This document shows, piece by piece, positions 9,917 to 18,594 of a stretch of DNA of 64,000 nucleotides. A model generated the notes under the pieces. That model was not told the DNA's origin. It ran no database searches and saw only the letters and a list, made by a program, of their open reading frames with translations. Within the stretch, counting starts at the first letter, position 1. Every line of letters begins with the position of its first letter. A program made the translations under genes and the position numbers. This DNA comes from Caldimonas mangrovi (GTDB lineage Bacteria; Pseudomonadota; Gammaproteobacteria; Burkholderiales; Burkholderiaceae_C), in the NCBI RefSeq assembly GCF_023721835.1, contig NZ_JAMKFE010000001.1, positions 1 through 64,000 on the forward strand. Reading direction: 5' to 3'.

Positions 9917-11493
9917 ACGACGCGGCTCCGGTGCTGCGGCTGGTCGGCATCACCAAGCGCTTCGGCGCGCTGACGGCCAACGACGACATCACGCTGTCGC
10001 TCGGGCGCGGCGAGGTGCTGGCGCTGCTCGGCGAGAACGGCGCCGGCAAGAGCACGTTGGTCAGCATCCTGTTCGGGCACTACGCCGCGGACGCCGGCCG
10101 GGTCGAGGTGTTCGGGCGCACCTTGCCGAGCGGCGATCCGCGTGCGGCGCTCGCCGCCGGCGTGGGCATGGTGCACCAGCACTTCGCGCTGGCCGACAAC
10201 CTGAGCGTGCTCGACAACGTGATGCTGGGCTTGCAACCGCTGTGGCAGCCCTGGCTGCGACGGCGCCAGATGCGCGAGCGGCTGGCGGCGACGGCACGCC
10301 GCTTCGGCCTGGCCATCGATGCCGATGCGCGTGTCGGCGATCTGTCGGTCGGCGAACGCCAGCGGGTCGAGATCGTCAAGGCGCTGGTGCGTGGCGCGCG
10401 CATCCTGATCCTGGACGAACCGACGGCGGTGCTGACGCCGCAGGAAAGCCACGCGCTGTTCGACACGCTCAGGCAGCTCGTCGCAGAAGGGTTGGCGATC
10501 GTCTTCATCAGCCACAAGCTCGACGAGGTGCTGGCGGTGTCGGACCGTGTCGCGGTGCTGCGCGGCGGGCGGCTGGTCACAACCCGGCCCGCACAGGGCG
10601 TGCGGGCCGCCGAACTGGCCGAGCTGATGGTCGGGCGCAGCGTCGAGCGCCCGTCGCGTGCGGCGCGGGCGCAACAGGAAGCGGTCGAGCCGGTGCTGGT
10701 GCTCGATCGCGTCGAGCTGCGGCGTGCCGGCGCTCGTCCGATGCTCGATCGAGTGTCTCTCGAACTGCGGCCGGGTGAGGTGTTCGCGGTGGCCGGCGTG
10801 TCGGGCAACGGCCAGGACAAGCTGGCGGCGGTGCTCGGCGGTGGCCTCACGCCGCAGGCCGGCCGCATCGTGCTGGCAGGGCGCGACATGCCGGCGGCGC
10901 CGCGCGCCTGGGTCGATGCCGGGGTGGCCCGCATCCCGGCCGACCGTCAGGCGGTCGGCGTCGTCGGCGAGTTGCCGCTGTGGCTCAACGCCGTGTTGGA
11001 ACGCCTGCACACCCGGGCGTATTCGCGCCTGGGCTTCGTGCGTCGGAGCGCGGCGCACCAAGCCGCGCGCCAGCTGGTGCAAGCCTTCGACGTGCGCGGC
11101 GGCAGCCTGAAGGCGCCGGTGCGTGCGCTGTCCGGCGGCAACATGCAGAAGCTGGTGCTCGGCCGGGCGCTCGACGCAGCAGCCGGCACGACACCGGTGC
11201 TGGTGGTGGCGCACCAGCCGACCTGGGGTCTGGACGTCGGCGCGGTGTCGCAGGTGCACCGCGCGCTGCTCGAAGCGGCGGCTCGTTCGGCGGCGGTGCT
11301 GTTGATCTCCGAGGATCTCGACGAGATCTTCGCGCTGGCCGATCGTGTCGCGGTGATGTCCCGGGGCCGACTCGGCGAACCGCGGGCGGCGCAGGACTGG
11401 AGCCTGGGCGAGATCGGCCTGGCGATGGCGGGGCGCAGCACACCGGCACCCGGGCCGGAGGAGGGCGCTCATGCAGCTGCTGCCGCGCGCTGA
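9913..11493 (+). CDS. Nucleoside/pyrimidine ABC transporter ATPase (double ABC domain)
   Basis: A 526-residue ATPase with two fused ABC modules, as in RbsA- and NupA-type importers. The first module has a full Walker A (GENGAGKST, about 40), signature LSVGERQRVEI and Walker B LILDEPTAVLT. The second has the degenerate Walker A typical of this subfamily (GVSGNGQDKL), signature LSGGNMQKLVLGRAL, and HQPTWGLDVGA. It energises uptake through the two permeases that follow. It starts at GTG 9913, coupled to the BMP gene, and overlaps the first permease gene by 23 bases. Confidence 0.95.
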   Translation: MNDAAPVLRLVGITKRFGALTANDDITLSLGRGEVLALLGENGAGKSTLVSILFGHYAADAGRVEVFGRTLPSGDPRAALAAGVGMVHQHFALADNLSVLDNVMLGLQPLWQPWLRRRQMRERLAATARRFGLAIDADARVGDLSVGERQRVEIVKALVRGARILILDEPTAVLTPQESHALFDTLRQLVAEGLAIVFISHKLDEVLAVSDRVAVLRGGRLVTTRPAQGVRAAELAELMVGRSVERPSRAARAQQEAVEPVLVLDRVELRRAGARPMLDRVSLELRPGEVFAVAGVSGNGQDKLAAVLGGGLTPQAGRIVLAGRDMPAAPRAWVDAGVARIPADRQAVGVVGELPLWLNAVLERLHTRAYSRLGFVRRSAAHQAARQLVQAFDVRGGSLKAPVRALSGGNMQKLVLGRALDAAAGTTPVLVVAHQPTWGLDVGAVSQVHRALLEAAARSAAVLLISEDLDEIFALADRVAVMSRGRLGEPRAAQDWSLGEIGLAMAGRSTPAPGPEEGAHAAAAAR

Positions 11494-12538
11494 ACCGTCC
11501 ACGGCAGCCCTGCTGGGGGCACCCGTGGCAGCGCTGCTCGTGGCGCTGGCTGCCGGTTCGCTATTGCTGCTGTGGGCGGGCGCCCCGGTGGGCCGCGCGT
11601 ATGCGCTGCTGGCAGAGGGTGCATGGGGATCGCGTTTTGCGTGGTCCGAAACCTTCACGCGCGCGACACCGCTGATCCTCACCGGCCTGGCCGCTGCGGT
11701 GGCGTTCCGCGCGCGGCTCTTCAACATCGGCGCCGAAGGCCAGCTCTACCTCGGCGCGCTGGCGGCGGTTGCGGTGGCGGGGCGGTTTGCCGCCGGCGTA
11801 TGGGCGTTGCCAGCGCCGGCCGCCTTCGCCGTGATGGTCGGGGCGGGCATGCTTGCGGGTGCACTCGCGTTGCTGCTGCCGGCCTGGCTCAAGACCGGCC
11901 TGGGTGTCGACGAGGTCGTCACCACCCTGCTGCTCAACTTCATCGCGCTGCTGTTCGTCTCGATGATGCTCGACGGCCCGATGAAAGACCCGGCGGCGCT
12001 GGGCTGGCCGCAGTCGGTCGCGGTGCCGCCGGAATTGGAGTTCGGCCGCCTGTTCGAGCGCAGCCGCGTGCACAGTGGCCTGGGGCTGGCGCTGCTGCTC
12101 GCCGTGCTGGCTTGGCTTGTCGAGCGTTGGACCACCTTCGGCGTCGCGATGCACGCCGTCGGCGCGAACGCGCGGGCCGCCGCGTTCGCCGGCTTTCCGG
12201 TGCGCCGGGTGGTGCTGGTGACGGCGCTGGCCTCGGGGGCGCTCGCCGGCCTGGCGGGGGTCGGCGAAGTGGCCGGCCGTGCCGGCTACCTGACCCTGGA
12301 CATGTCGCCGGGCTACGGCTACGCAGGCATCGTCATCGCGATGCTCGCCGGCCTGCACCCGCTGGGGGTGGTCGGTGCTGCGTTGTTCGTCTCGAGCGTG
12401 CTGGTCGGTGCCGACAGCATGAGCCGCACGCTCGGGGTGCCCACCTACCTGGCCGACGTGATGGTGGCCGTGGCACTGCTCGCAATGCTGGTCGCAGGCT
12501 TGTTCACGCGCTACCGCGTGGTCTGGAGGGCGGCTTGA
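11471..12538 (+). CDS. Nucleoside/pyrimidine ABC transporter permease 1
   Basis: A 355-residue inner-membrane permease of the BPD_transp_2 family (YufP/NupB type) with about nine hydrophobic segments. The family loop is visible as FRARLFNIGAEGQLYLGALAA near 77-97, and the region GLGVDEVVTTLLLNFIALLF is conserved. It pairs with the shorter permease encoded next; the two form the heteromeric channel of BMP-type importers. The gene overlaps its ATPase gene and its TGA shares bases with the ATG of the next gene (TGATG), so all four transport proteins are translationally coupled. Confidence 0.93.
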   Translation: MQLLPRAEPSTAALLGAPVAALLVALAAGSLLLLWAGAPVGRAYALLAEGAWGSRFAWSETFTRATPLILTGLAAAVAFRARLFNIGAEGQLYLGALAAVAVAGRFAAGVWALPAPAAFAVMVGAGMLAGALALLLPAWLKTGLGVDEVVTTLLLNFIALLFVSMMLDGPMKDPAALGWPQSVAVPPELEFGRLFERSRVHSGLGLALLLAVLAWLVERWTTFGVAMHAVGANARAAAFAGFPVRRVVLVTALASGALAGLAGVGEVAGRAGYLTLDMSPGYGYAGIVIAMLAGLHPLGVVGAALFVSSVLVGADSMSRTLGVPTYLADVMVAVALLAMLVAGLFTRYRVVWRAA

Positions 12539-13470
12539 TGGAGTTCGACTGGCTGGCCACCGGTGCCTTCTGGGTCGCCGTGCTGCGCGTGGCCGCGCCG
12601 CTGGTGCTGGGCACGCTCGGCGTGCTGTTGTGCGAGCGCGCCGGGGTGCTCAACCTGGGCATCGAAGGCATCATGGTCGCCGGTGCCCTGGCGGGCTGGA
12701 TGGCGGTGTACCAGGGCGCGGGGCTGTGGGGGGGCGTGGCGGCCGCTGCCGCCGTGGGCTGCAGCTTCGGCCTGCTGCATGCGGTGCTGACGGTGCCGCT
12801 GATGCTGTCGCAGCACGTCGCCGGGCTGGGCGTGACCCTGCTCGCCAGCAGCCTCAGCTACTACGGCTACCGCATCGCGTTTCCCAAGGTGTCGACACCC
12901 CCCACCATCGAGCCGTTCGCGCCGGCCGGCTGGGGCGGCGGGCTGCCGCTGGTCGGCGACGTGCTGGCGGCGCAGACGCCGTTCGCGTGGCTGGCGTTCG
13001 CACTGGTGCCCGCCGTCGCATGGCTGCTCTACGGCACGCCGCTCGGCCTGGCGGTGCGCGGTGTCGGCGAGAACCCGGCGGCGGCCGAGGCGCAGGGCAT
13101 CCGCGTCGTCGCGGTGCGTATCGGCGCCGTCACGGCAGGCTCTGCACTGATGGGCGCGGCCGGCGCCTTCCTGACGCTGTCGTCGTTCAACTCCTTTTTC
13201 TTCAACATGGTCAATGGGCGGGGCTGGATCTGCGTTGCGCTGGTGGTGTTCGCGTCATGGCAGCCCGGCAAGGCGCTGTTCGGTGCGCTGCTGTTCGGCC
13301 TGTTCGACGCCGCGCAGTTGCGCCTGCAGCAAGCCGGCGGCGGTATGGTGCCCTATCAGCTCTACCTGATGCTGCCCTATGTGCTGTCGATCGTGGCACT
13401 GGTGGTGATGTCGCGGCGTGCCGCTTATCCTCAGGCGCTGATGCAACCCTATCGCAAAGGAGAGCGCTGA
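12538..13470 (+). CDS. Nucleoside/pyrimidine ABC transporter permease 2
   Basis: A 310-residue inner-membrane permease (YufQ/NupC type). The conserved segment CERAGVLNLGIEGIMVAGAL (about 32-51) is the family hallmark, and GVGENPAAAEAQGI follows in a cytoplasmic loop. It partners the permease encoded just upstream. Start ATG 12538 overlaps the previous stop; the open frame upstream is the shadow of that gene. Its own TGA overlaps the codA start in the same TGATG fashion. Confidence 0.93.
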   Translation: MEFDWLATGAFWVAVLRVAAPLVLGTLGVLLCERAGVLNLGIEGIMVAGALAGWMAVYQGAGLWGGVAAAAAVGCSFGLLHAVLTVPLMLSQHVAGLGVTLLASSLSYYGYRIAFPKVSTPPTIEPFAPAGWGGGLPLVGDVLAAQTPFAWLAFALVPAVAWLLYGTPLGLAVRGVGENPAAAEAQGIRVVAVRIGAVTAGSALMGAAGAFLTLSSFNSFFFNMVNGRGWICVALVVFASWQPGKALFGALLFGLFDAAQLRLQQAGGGMVPYQLYLMLPYVLSIVALVVMSRRAAYPQALMQPYRKGER

Positions 13471-14741
13471 TGCTCGACCTCATCGTGCGCCGCTGCACGC
13501 TGCCCGACGGCCGCACCGGGCAGGACATCGCCATCGAGGGCGGGCACATCGTCGAGGTGCGGCCTCAGCTGGCAGGCCGGGCAGCGGCGGAGATCGACGC
13601 GGCCGGGCAACTGGTCACGCCGCCTTTCGTCGATGCGCACTTCCACATGGACTCGACGCTCAGCTACGGGCTGCCGCGCGTCAATCAGTCGGGCACGCTG
13701 CTCGAAGGTATCTCGTTGTGGGGCGAGCTGAAGCCGCAGTTGACGCAGGACGCGCTGGCCGAACGTGCGTTGGCCTACTGCGACTGGGCCGTCGCCAAGG
13801 GGCTGCTCGCCATCCGTTCGCATGTGGACGTGTGCGATCCGCGCCTGCTCGCCGCCGAGGCGTTGCTGCACGTGAAGCGCCAGGTGCAGCCCTATCTCGA
13901 TCTGCAGCTGGTGGCCTTCCCGCAGGACGGTGTGCTGCGCAGCCCCGGGGCGATCGACCGCCTCGAGCGCGCACTCGGCATGGGCGTCGACGTGGTCGGC
14001 GGCATCCCGCACTTCGAGCGCACGATGGCCGATGGCGCCGAGTCGGTGCGCCTGCTGTGCGAGCTGGCCGCCGAACGCGGCCTGCGTGTCGACATGCATT
14101 GCGACGAGTCCGACGACCCGCTGTCGCGCCACATCGAGACGCTGGCCTATCACACCCAGCGCCTCGGTCTGCAGGGCCGCGTGGCCGGCTCGCATCTGAC
14201 GTCGATGCACTCGATGGACAACTACTACGTGTCCAAGCTGATCCCGCTGATGAAGGAGTCGGGCGTGGCAGCGATCGCCAACCCGCTGATCAACATCACG
14301 CTGCAAGGGCGGCACGACACCTACCCCAAGCGCCGCGGCATGACGCGCGTGCCCGAACTGCTGGCCGCCGGTGTCGACGTGGCCTTCGGCCACGACTGCG
14401 TGATGGACCCGTGGTACGGCCTCGGTTCCGGCGACATGCTCGAAGTCGCGCACATGGGGCTGCACGTCGCGCAGATGACGTCGCAGGCGGCGATGCGGCA
14501 GTGCTTCGACGCCGTGACCGCGACACCCGCACGCATCCTCGGCCTCGAAGGCTATGGCCTCGCGCCCGGCTGCCGGGCCGACCTGGTGCTGCTGCAGGCG
14601 CGCGACCCGGTGGAGGCGATCCGGCTGCGGGCCACGCGGCTTGCGGTCATCCGCGCCGGCAAGGTGGTGGCGACGACCCCGGCAGCGACGGCGACGCTCG
14701 AACTGCCGGGCCGGCCGGGCACGACAAGTTTTCAGCGGTGA
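13470..14741 (+). CDS. codA: Cytosine deaminase (amidohydrolase family)
   Basis: A 423-residue amidohydrolase closely resembling E. coli CodA along its length. Metal and active-site segments are present: DAHFHMDSTLSYG (about 56), HCDESDDPLSRHIETLA (about 211), NITLQGRHDTYPKRRGMTRV and FGHDCVMDPWYGLGSGDML. It deaminates cytosine (or a related base) to uracil, which Upp then converts to UMP for the URC enzymes. It is the last gene of the nine-gene operon, coupled to the permease by TGATG, and converges with the hypothetical gene at 14748. A related deaminase substrate such as isoguanine or creatinine cannot be fully excluded, but CodA fits best. Confidence 0.9.
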   Translation: MLDLIVRRCTLPDGRTGQDIAIEGGHIVEVRPQLAGRAAAEIDAAGQLVTPPFVDAHFHMDSTLSYGLPRVNQSGTLLEGISLWGELKPQLTQDALAERALAYCDWAVAKGLLAIRSHVDVCDPRLLAAEALLHVKRQVQPYLDLQLVAFPQDGVLRSPGAIDRLERALGMGVDVVGGIPHFERTMADGAESVRLLCELAAERGLRVDMHCDESDDPLSRHIETLAYHTQRLGLQGRVAGSHLTSMHSMDNYYVSKLIPLMKESGVAAIANPLINITLQGRHDTYPKRRGMTRVPELLAAGVDVAFGHDCVMDPWYGLGSGDMLEVAHMGLHVAQMTSQAAMRQCFDAVTATPARILGLEGYGLAPGCRADLVLLQARDPVEAIRLRATRLAVIRAGKVVATTPAATATLELPGRPGTTSFQR

Positions 14742-14747
14742 GGCCGC

Positions 14748-15317
14748 TCAGGCCGGCTCGGGCCGATAGCAGACGATGCGCTTGGTGGACAAGGGCACGA
14801 TACGCTCGGCGGTGAGGTTGAAACCCCAGGCGCGCTCGACGCCGGTTCGCCAGTCGATGCGGTCGCGCTTTCCAAAGCGAACCAGCGCGAAGAAGAGCGT
14901 ATCGGTTTTTCCGTCCAGTTCGCACTCCCCGTTGAAGTAGAGCCTGAGGGCATTGGGTCGTTTCGGTTCGCCGTGCTGTTCATAGCTGGGCAACGGCAAG
15001 GCGTCGACAATGCGCCACGTTGGACCATTGCTTGCTTCGCCGACTTGACGTTTCAGCAACGCAATGGAGCGTCCGTTGCAAATGAACTCGCCGAACGACC
15101 ATTCATCCATCGGCCTGCCGTCATTCCATACGACCGAACCGCCGACGTTGGAGCACGAGGGGCGCTGCGCAATGATCTGGCCTGCTGCTGCGCCAGGGCC
15201 GAGTCGATACTCCAAGCCGACCAGTCGCTGCGCTTCTTCCAGCGCAGATGGGTCGGCTGTGTGGGCTGTTGCAAGTGCCCCCCACAAGCAGGCGGTGGCG
15301 ACGAGCGCTTCGCGCAT
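14748..15317 (-). CDS. Small exported protein, candidate immunity partner of the M23 peptidase
   Basis: A 189-residue protein that I do not recognise. It has a clear signal peptide (MREALVATACLWGALATAHT) and no membrane segment after it, so it should be periplasmic. Four or five cysteines (CSN, ICNG, CELD, CYRP) could form disulfides. Its start is only 2 bases past the stop of the M23 peptidase gene, with GGAAGG upstream, so the two are cotranscribed. A leaderless wall hydrolase followed by a secreted small protein is the usual layout of a type VI effector and its periplasmic immunity protein. That role is inference only. Confidence 0.6.
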   Translation of the reverse strand: MREALVATACLWGALATAHTADPSALEEAQRLVGLEYRLGPGAAAGQIIAQRPSCSNVGGSVVWNDGRPMDEWSFGEFICNGRSIALLKRQVGEASNGPTWRIVDALPLPSYEQHGEPKRPNALRLYFNGECELDGKTDTLFFALVRFGKRDRIDWRTGVERAWGFNLTAERIVPLSTKRIVCYRPEPA

Positions 15318-15319
15318 GA

Positions 15320-15865
15320 CTAAGGCCCTTCCAAGACGTTGACGCCCGGCACGAGAAGTCCTTTGACTCCAGATGCTGTGCGCGACTCCCCGCGGGTTTG
15401 GACAATGGTCGACCCGATGGGTGCGTAGCCGTAGAGCAAGGCGGGATCGACGCGACCCCCCAACCCGTTGCCAGGAAAGGGCATCGTTCGAATCTCGAAA
15501 TGTAGATGAAGATCGTCTCCGCTCATGGACGCAGCGTTGCCTGTCGTTCCCGTCAGCGCAATCGGTTCGTTCCGGGCGATCAGTGCGCCTTCTGCCGGGA
15601 ATATCACGCCCAGGTGGGCGTACGCCGCCCAGTAGATTTGGCGCCCATGCTCGAATCTCAGCAATACAAGGTTGCCGAGGTCACCTCGTGGGCGTGCCCA
15701 CTCGATCTTTCCATCCGCGATCGCATAGCAAGGCGTAAACAGCGGCGCATACAAATCCCACCCTTGATGCGGTCGCGTCCCGCCGTTGCGCACGTTGCCG
15801 AAAGCGTTGTTCTTCACCTGGCGCCGTATGGTGTTGTGCGCCAGCGGCCATGACAGGGCAGCCAT
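15320..15865 (-). CDS. M23-family metallopeptidase without signal peptide, candidate wall-degrading effector
   Basis: A 181-residue single-domain LytM/M23 peptidase. The zinc ligands are intact: His33 and Asp37 in RPHQGWDLYAP, and His122 in LHLHFE, with His84 (YAHL) and His120 as catalytic partners. These enzymes cut peptidoglycan cross-bridges in the periplasm, yet this one has no signal peptide, lipobox or membrane anchor. That suggests delivery by another route, for example a type VI secretion system, or a role outside the cell after lysis. The start is supported by a strong AAGGAGG. It is followed at once by a signal-peptide protein. No VgrG, PAAR or Hcp gene is in the window. Confidence 0.82.
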   Translation of the reverse strand: MAALSWPLAHNTIRRQVKNNAFGNVRNGGTRPHQGWDLYAPLFTPCYAIADGKIEWARPRGDLGNLVLLRFEHGRQIYWAAYAHLGVIFPAEGALIARNEPIALTGTTGNAASMSGDDLHLHFEIRTMPFPGNGLGGRVDPALLYGYAPIGSTIVQTRGESRTASGVKGLLVPGVNVLEGP

Positions 15866-16091
15866 CGTTCCTCCTTGATCTGTGTTTGAAGAGCGACGAT
15901 TCTTGGCCGGCCACCGGGGTGGGTCAACCGGGCGCGGTGTAACGGGAGCCCCTTGACTCGGGGGCCTGTCGCCGCGCCGCAGCCGTGCTGTTCGCTTTGC
16001 GGGCTATCGTCGTTCCAGCCGCGCCGAACGCGGCCGCTCGCGACGGCCGGCGCTGCACCATAGACACTTCCTTCAACCCTCGTCGAACACC

Positions 16092-16715
16092 ATGAAGCTG
16101 CTCTACCAGACCCACTCCCCGTTCGCCCGCAAGGTGCTGGTCTTCCTGCACGAGGCCGGCCTCGCCGCGCGCGTTCAAGTCGTGCACCACGAGACCAGCC
16201 CGACCCGGGCCAACCCCGAGGTGTATGCCGTGAACCCGCTCGGCAAGGTGCCGGTGCTGGTGCGGCCCGAGGCACCGGCCCTGTTCGACTCGACGGTGAT
16301 CTGCGAGTACGCCGACACGCTGGCCGACGAACCGGGCCGCCTGGTCCCCACGGCCGGCGAAGCGCGCTGGCGGGTGTTGAGGCTCGATGCGTTGGCCAAG
16401 GGACTGTGCGAAGCGGGCATCGCGGTGCGCTGGGAAACCGAACGCCGGCCCGAGCCTCTGCGCTACGCCGCCCTGCGCGACGGCATGGCGGCCAAGCTCG
16501 TCGCCGGTTACGACGTGCTGGAAAGCGAGTGGCAGCCACAGGCGCCGCCGGTCGACCTGGGCAGCATCGCCGTCGCGACGGCGCTGAGCTGGATCGAATT
16601 CCGCGGGCTGCCGTCCTTCCGCACGGGCCGGCCGCACCTGACACGGTGGTTCGACGCATTCACCCAGCGCGCTTCGATGCGCGCCACACCGCTGTCGGGC
16701 CAGACGCACGACTGA
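16092..16715 (+). CDS. Glutathione S-transferase family protein
   Basis: A 207-residue GST with an N-terminal thioredoxin fold (MKLLYQTHSPFARKVLVFL) and a helical C-terminal domain. The Ser in SPFARK is the likely glutathione-activating residue, and NPLGKVPVL followed by LFDSTVICEYAD gives the conserved cis-Pro and glutathione gamma-Glu-binding Ser. The substrate is unknown. It stands alone, converging with the tRNA-Leu gene. The 226 bases upstream show no obvious element. Confidence 0.9.
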   Translation: MKLLYQTHSPFARKVLVFLHEAGLAARVQVVHHETSPTRANPEVYAVNPLGKVPVLVRPEAPALFDSTVICEYADTLADEPGRLVPTAGEARWRVLRLDALAKGLCEAGIAVRWETERRPEPLRYAALRDGMAAKLVAGYDVLESEWQPQAPPVDLGSIAVATALSWIEFRGLPSFRTGRPHLTRWFDAFTQRASMRATPLSGQTHD

Positions 16716-16767
16716 CGCACCAGGCCGCGGGCGCGGCGCACTGAGCGGACGAAAGGGGGAGAGGTGG

Positions 16768-16854
16768 TGGTGCCCAGAGCCGGACTCGAACCGGCACGCC
16801 ATCGCTGGCGAGGGATTTTGAGTCCCTTGCGTCTACCTATTTCGCCACCTGGGC
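16768..16854 (-). tRNA. tRNA-Leu (anticodon CAA)
   Basis: On the minus strand the sequence begins GCCCAGGTGGCGAAATAGG, ends CTCTGGGC-ACCA, and has a long variable arm, all typical of leucine tRNA. The anticodon stem AGGGA/TCCCT encloses CTCAAAA, giving anticodon CAA (reads UUG). The TPsiC arm reads GGTTCGAGTCC. The CCA end is encoded. Total length is 87 bases including CCA. Confidence 0.97.
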
Positions 16855-16981
16855 AGGCGGTTGAGACGCACGTTGCGTGCGAGTCGGCGATTATCACACA
16901 GCGCCGCGCGTGGGGCCTTGGCGAGCCTGACACAATGACGGCTCCGCCCGTTGTCGTCGGCGGACCAGGAGAGACACTCGC

Positions 16982-17887
16982 ATGCCCGCCTACAAGACCA
17001 TCGAAGACGTCATCGGCCAGACTCCGCTGGTGAAGCTGCAACGCGTGCCCGGCCTCGACAACGAGCAACGCGGCAACGTGATCCTCGGCAAGCTCGAGGG
17101 CAACAACCCGGCCGGCTCGGTGAAGGACCGCCCCGCCATCAGCATGATCCGCCGCGCCGAGGAGCGCGGCCAGATCAAGCCGGGCGACACGCTGATCGAG
17201 GCCACCTCGGGCAACACCGGCATCGCGCTCGCGATGGCTGCTGCCATTCGCGGCTACCGCATGCTGCTGATCATGCCGGAGGACCTGTCCATCGAGCGCG
17301 CGCAGAGCATGAAGGCCTTCGGCGCCGAGCTGATCCTGACGCCCAAGGCCGGCGGCATGGAATACGCTCGCGACCTGGCGGAACAGATGCAGCGCGACGG
17401 CAAGGGCGTGGTGCTCGATCAGTTCGCGAACGCCGACAACCCGCGCATCCACTACGAGACCACCGGCCCCGAGATCTGGGCCGATACCGAAGGCCGCATC
17501 ACGCACTTTGTCAGCGCGATGGGCACCACCGGCACCATCACCGGCGTCTCGCGCTACCTGAAGGAAAAGAACCCCCAGGTGCGCATCGTCGGCGCGCAGC
17601 CCAGCGAGGGCTCGCGCATCCCCGGCATCCGCAAGTGGCCGCAGGAATACCTGCCCAAGATTTACGATCCCAGCTCGGTCGACGAGATGGTCTATGTGAG
17701 CCAGGCCGACGCCGAGGACATGGCGCGCCGCCTCGCGCGCGAGGAAGGCCTGTTCGCCGGCATCTCGGCTGCCGGCGCCTGCTGGGTGGCGCTGCAGATC
17801 GCGCAGCGGGTCGAGAACGCGACCATCGTTTTCGTGGTCTGCGACCGCGGCGACCGCTACCTGTCCACCGGCGTGTTCCCCGCCTGA
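16982..17887 (+). CDS. cysM: Cysteine synthase B (O-acetylserine/thiosulfate sulfhydrylase)
   Basis: A 301-residue PLP enzyme making cysteine or S-sulfocysteine from O-acetylserine. The PLP lysine is Lys48 in NPAGSVKDRPA, the substrate loop is EATSGNTGIALA, and the phosphate-binding loop is VSAMGTTGTITGVSRYL. The sequence QPSEGSRIPGIRKWPQEYLP and the size are typical of CysM rather than CysK. The start has GGAGAGA 7 bases upstream. Its 3' end overlaps the convergent trmB gene by 31 bases. Confidence 0.95.
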   Translation: MPAYKTIEDVIGQTPLVKLQRVPGLDNEQRGNVILGKLEGNNPAGSVKDRPAISMIRRAEERGQIKPGDTLIEATSGNTGIALAMAAAIRGYRMLLIMPEDLSIERAQSMKAFGAELILTPKAGGMEYARDLAEQMQRDGKGVVLDQFANADNPRIHYETTGPEIWADTEGRITHFVSAMGTTGTITGVSRYLKEKNPQVRIVGAQPSEGSRIPGIRKWPQEYLPKIYDPSSVDEMVYVSQADAEDMARRLAREEGLFAGISAAGACWVALQIAQRVENATIVFVVCDRGDRYLSTGVFPA

Positions 17888-18594
17888 GCGACCAGCCGCG
17901 ACAGCGGGTGGCCGCTGTCGCGGTACTTGCGCTCGAAGGGCGTGAGCGGCTCGGCATCGTTCACGTCCGTGCACCGGGCGCGCCAGCCCGCGCACCGCAA
18001 CGCGATCTCGAACTCCTCGGCATACAGCCGCCAGTTGGTGCGCAGCTCGATGTGCCCGCCCAGTGCGAGCAATTCCCTGAAGCGCGGGTGCCCGTGCCAG
18101 CGGCGCTGCAGGTGCTCGCTCTTGGGCCACGGGTTGGGGTAGAGCAGATAGTGGTGTGTCAGCCGCAGACCCTGCGCCTCCAGCAACGCCCAGATGTCGG
18201 TGACGTCCGCGCGCAGCAGCAGCGCATTGCCGGGCAGCACACCGCCAAGCTTGCGCCGCCCGCGCTCGATGCGCTCTTCCGACTGGTCGACCCCGACGAC
18301 GAGGGCCTCCGGGTGCCGGCGTGCCAGCGCCGCCGTGCTTTCGCCGGTGCCGCAGGCGCTGTCGAGCACCAGCGGACGATGGCCGGCGCCGCGAGCGACG
18401 AGCGTGTCGAAGGCCTGCCGGCTGTAGGCCGCAGGCGGACGCCGGAACGCCGTCGCGAGATGCTTGCGCACGAGCTGTTCCAGCCGCGGGTGCGGGCCCG
18501 CCTGGTTGCTGTGGACCGCGCGCGAACCGCAAGGCGACGGCAGCGCAGACTGCGGAAGGCCGCTAGGATGGCCGGATTCAACGTCGGAGTGCAT
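17857..18594 (-). CDS. trmB: tRNA (guanine-N7-)-methyltransferase family protein
   Basis: A 245-residue SAM-dependent methyltransferase of the TrmB family, which makes m7G46 in tRNA. The SAM-binding motif is VLDSACGTGESTAALA and the TrmB signature is YLLYPNPWPKSEHLQRRW. The C-terminal region LRTNWRLYAEEFE matches the family. I chose ATG 18594, which shares CATG with the divergent Nudix gene; an upstream ATG at 18630 would lie inside that gene. The N-terminal 30 residues are poorly conserved, so the true start could be further in. Confidence 0.85.
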   Translation of the reverse strand: MHSDVESGHPSGLPQSALPSPCGSRAVHSNQAGPHPRLEQLVRKHLATAFRRPPAAYSRQAFDTLVARGAGHRPLVLDSACGTGESTAALARRHPEALVVGVDQSEERIERGRRKLGGVLPGNALLLRADVTDIWALLEAQGLRLTHHYLLYPNPWPKSEHLQRRWHGHPRFRELLALGGHIELRTNWRLYAEEFEIALRCAGWRARCTDVNDAEPLTPFERKYRDSGHPLSRLVAQAGNTPVDR

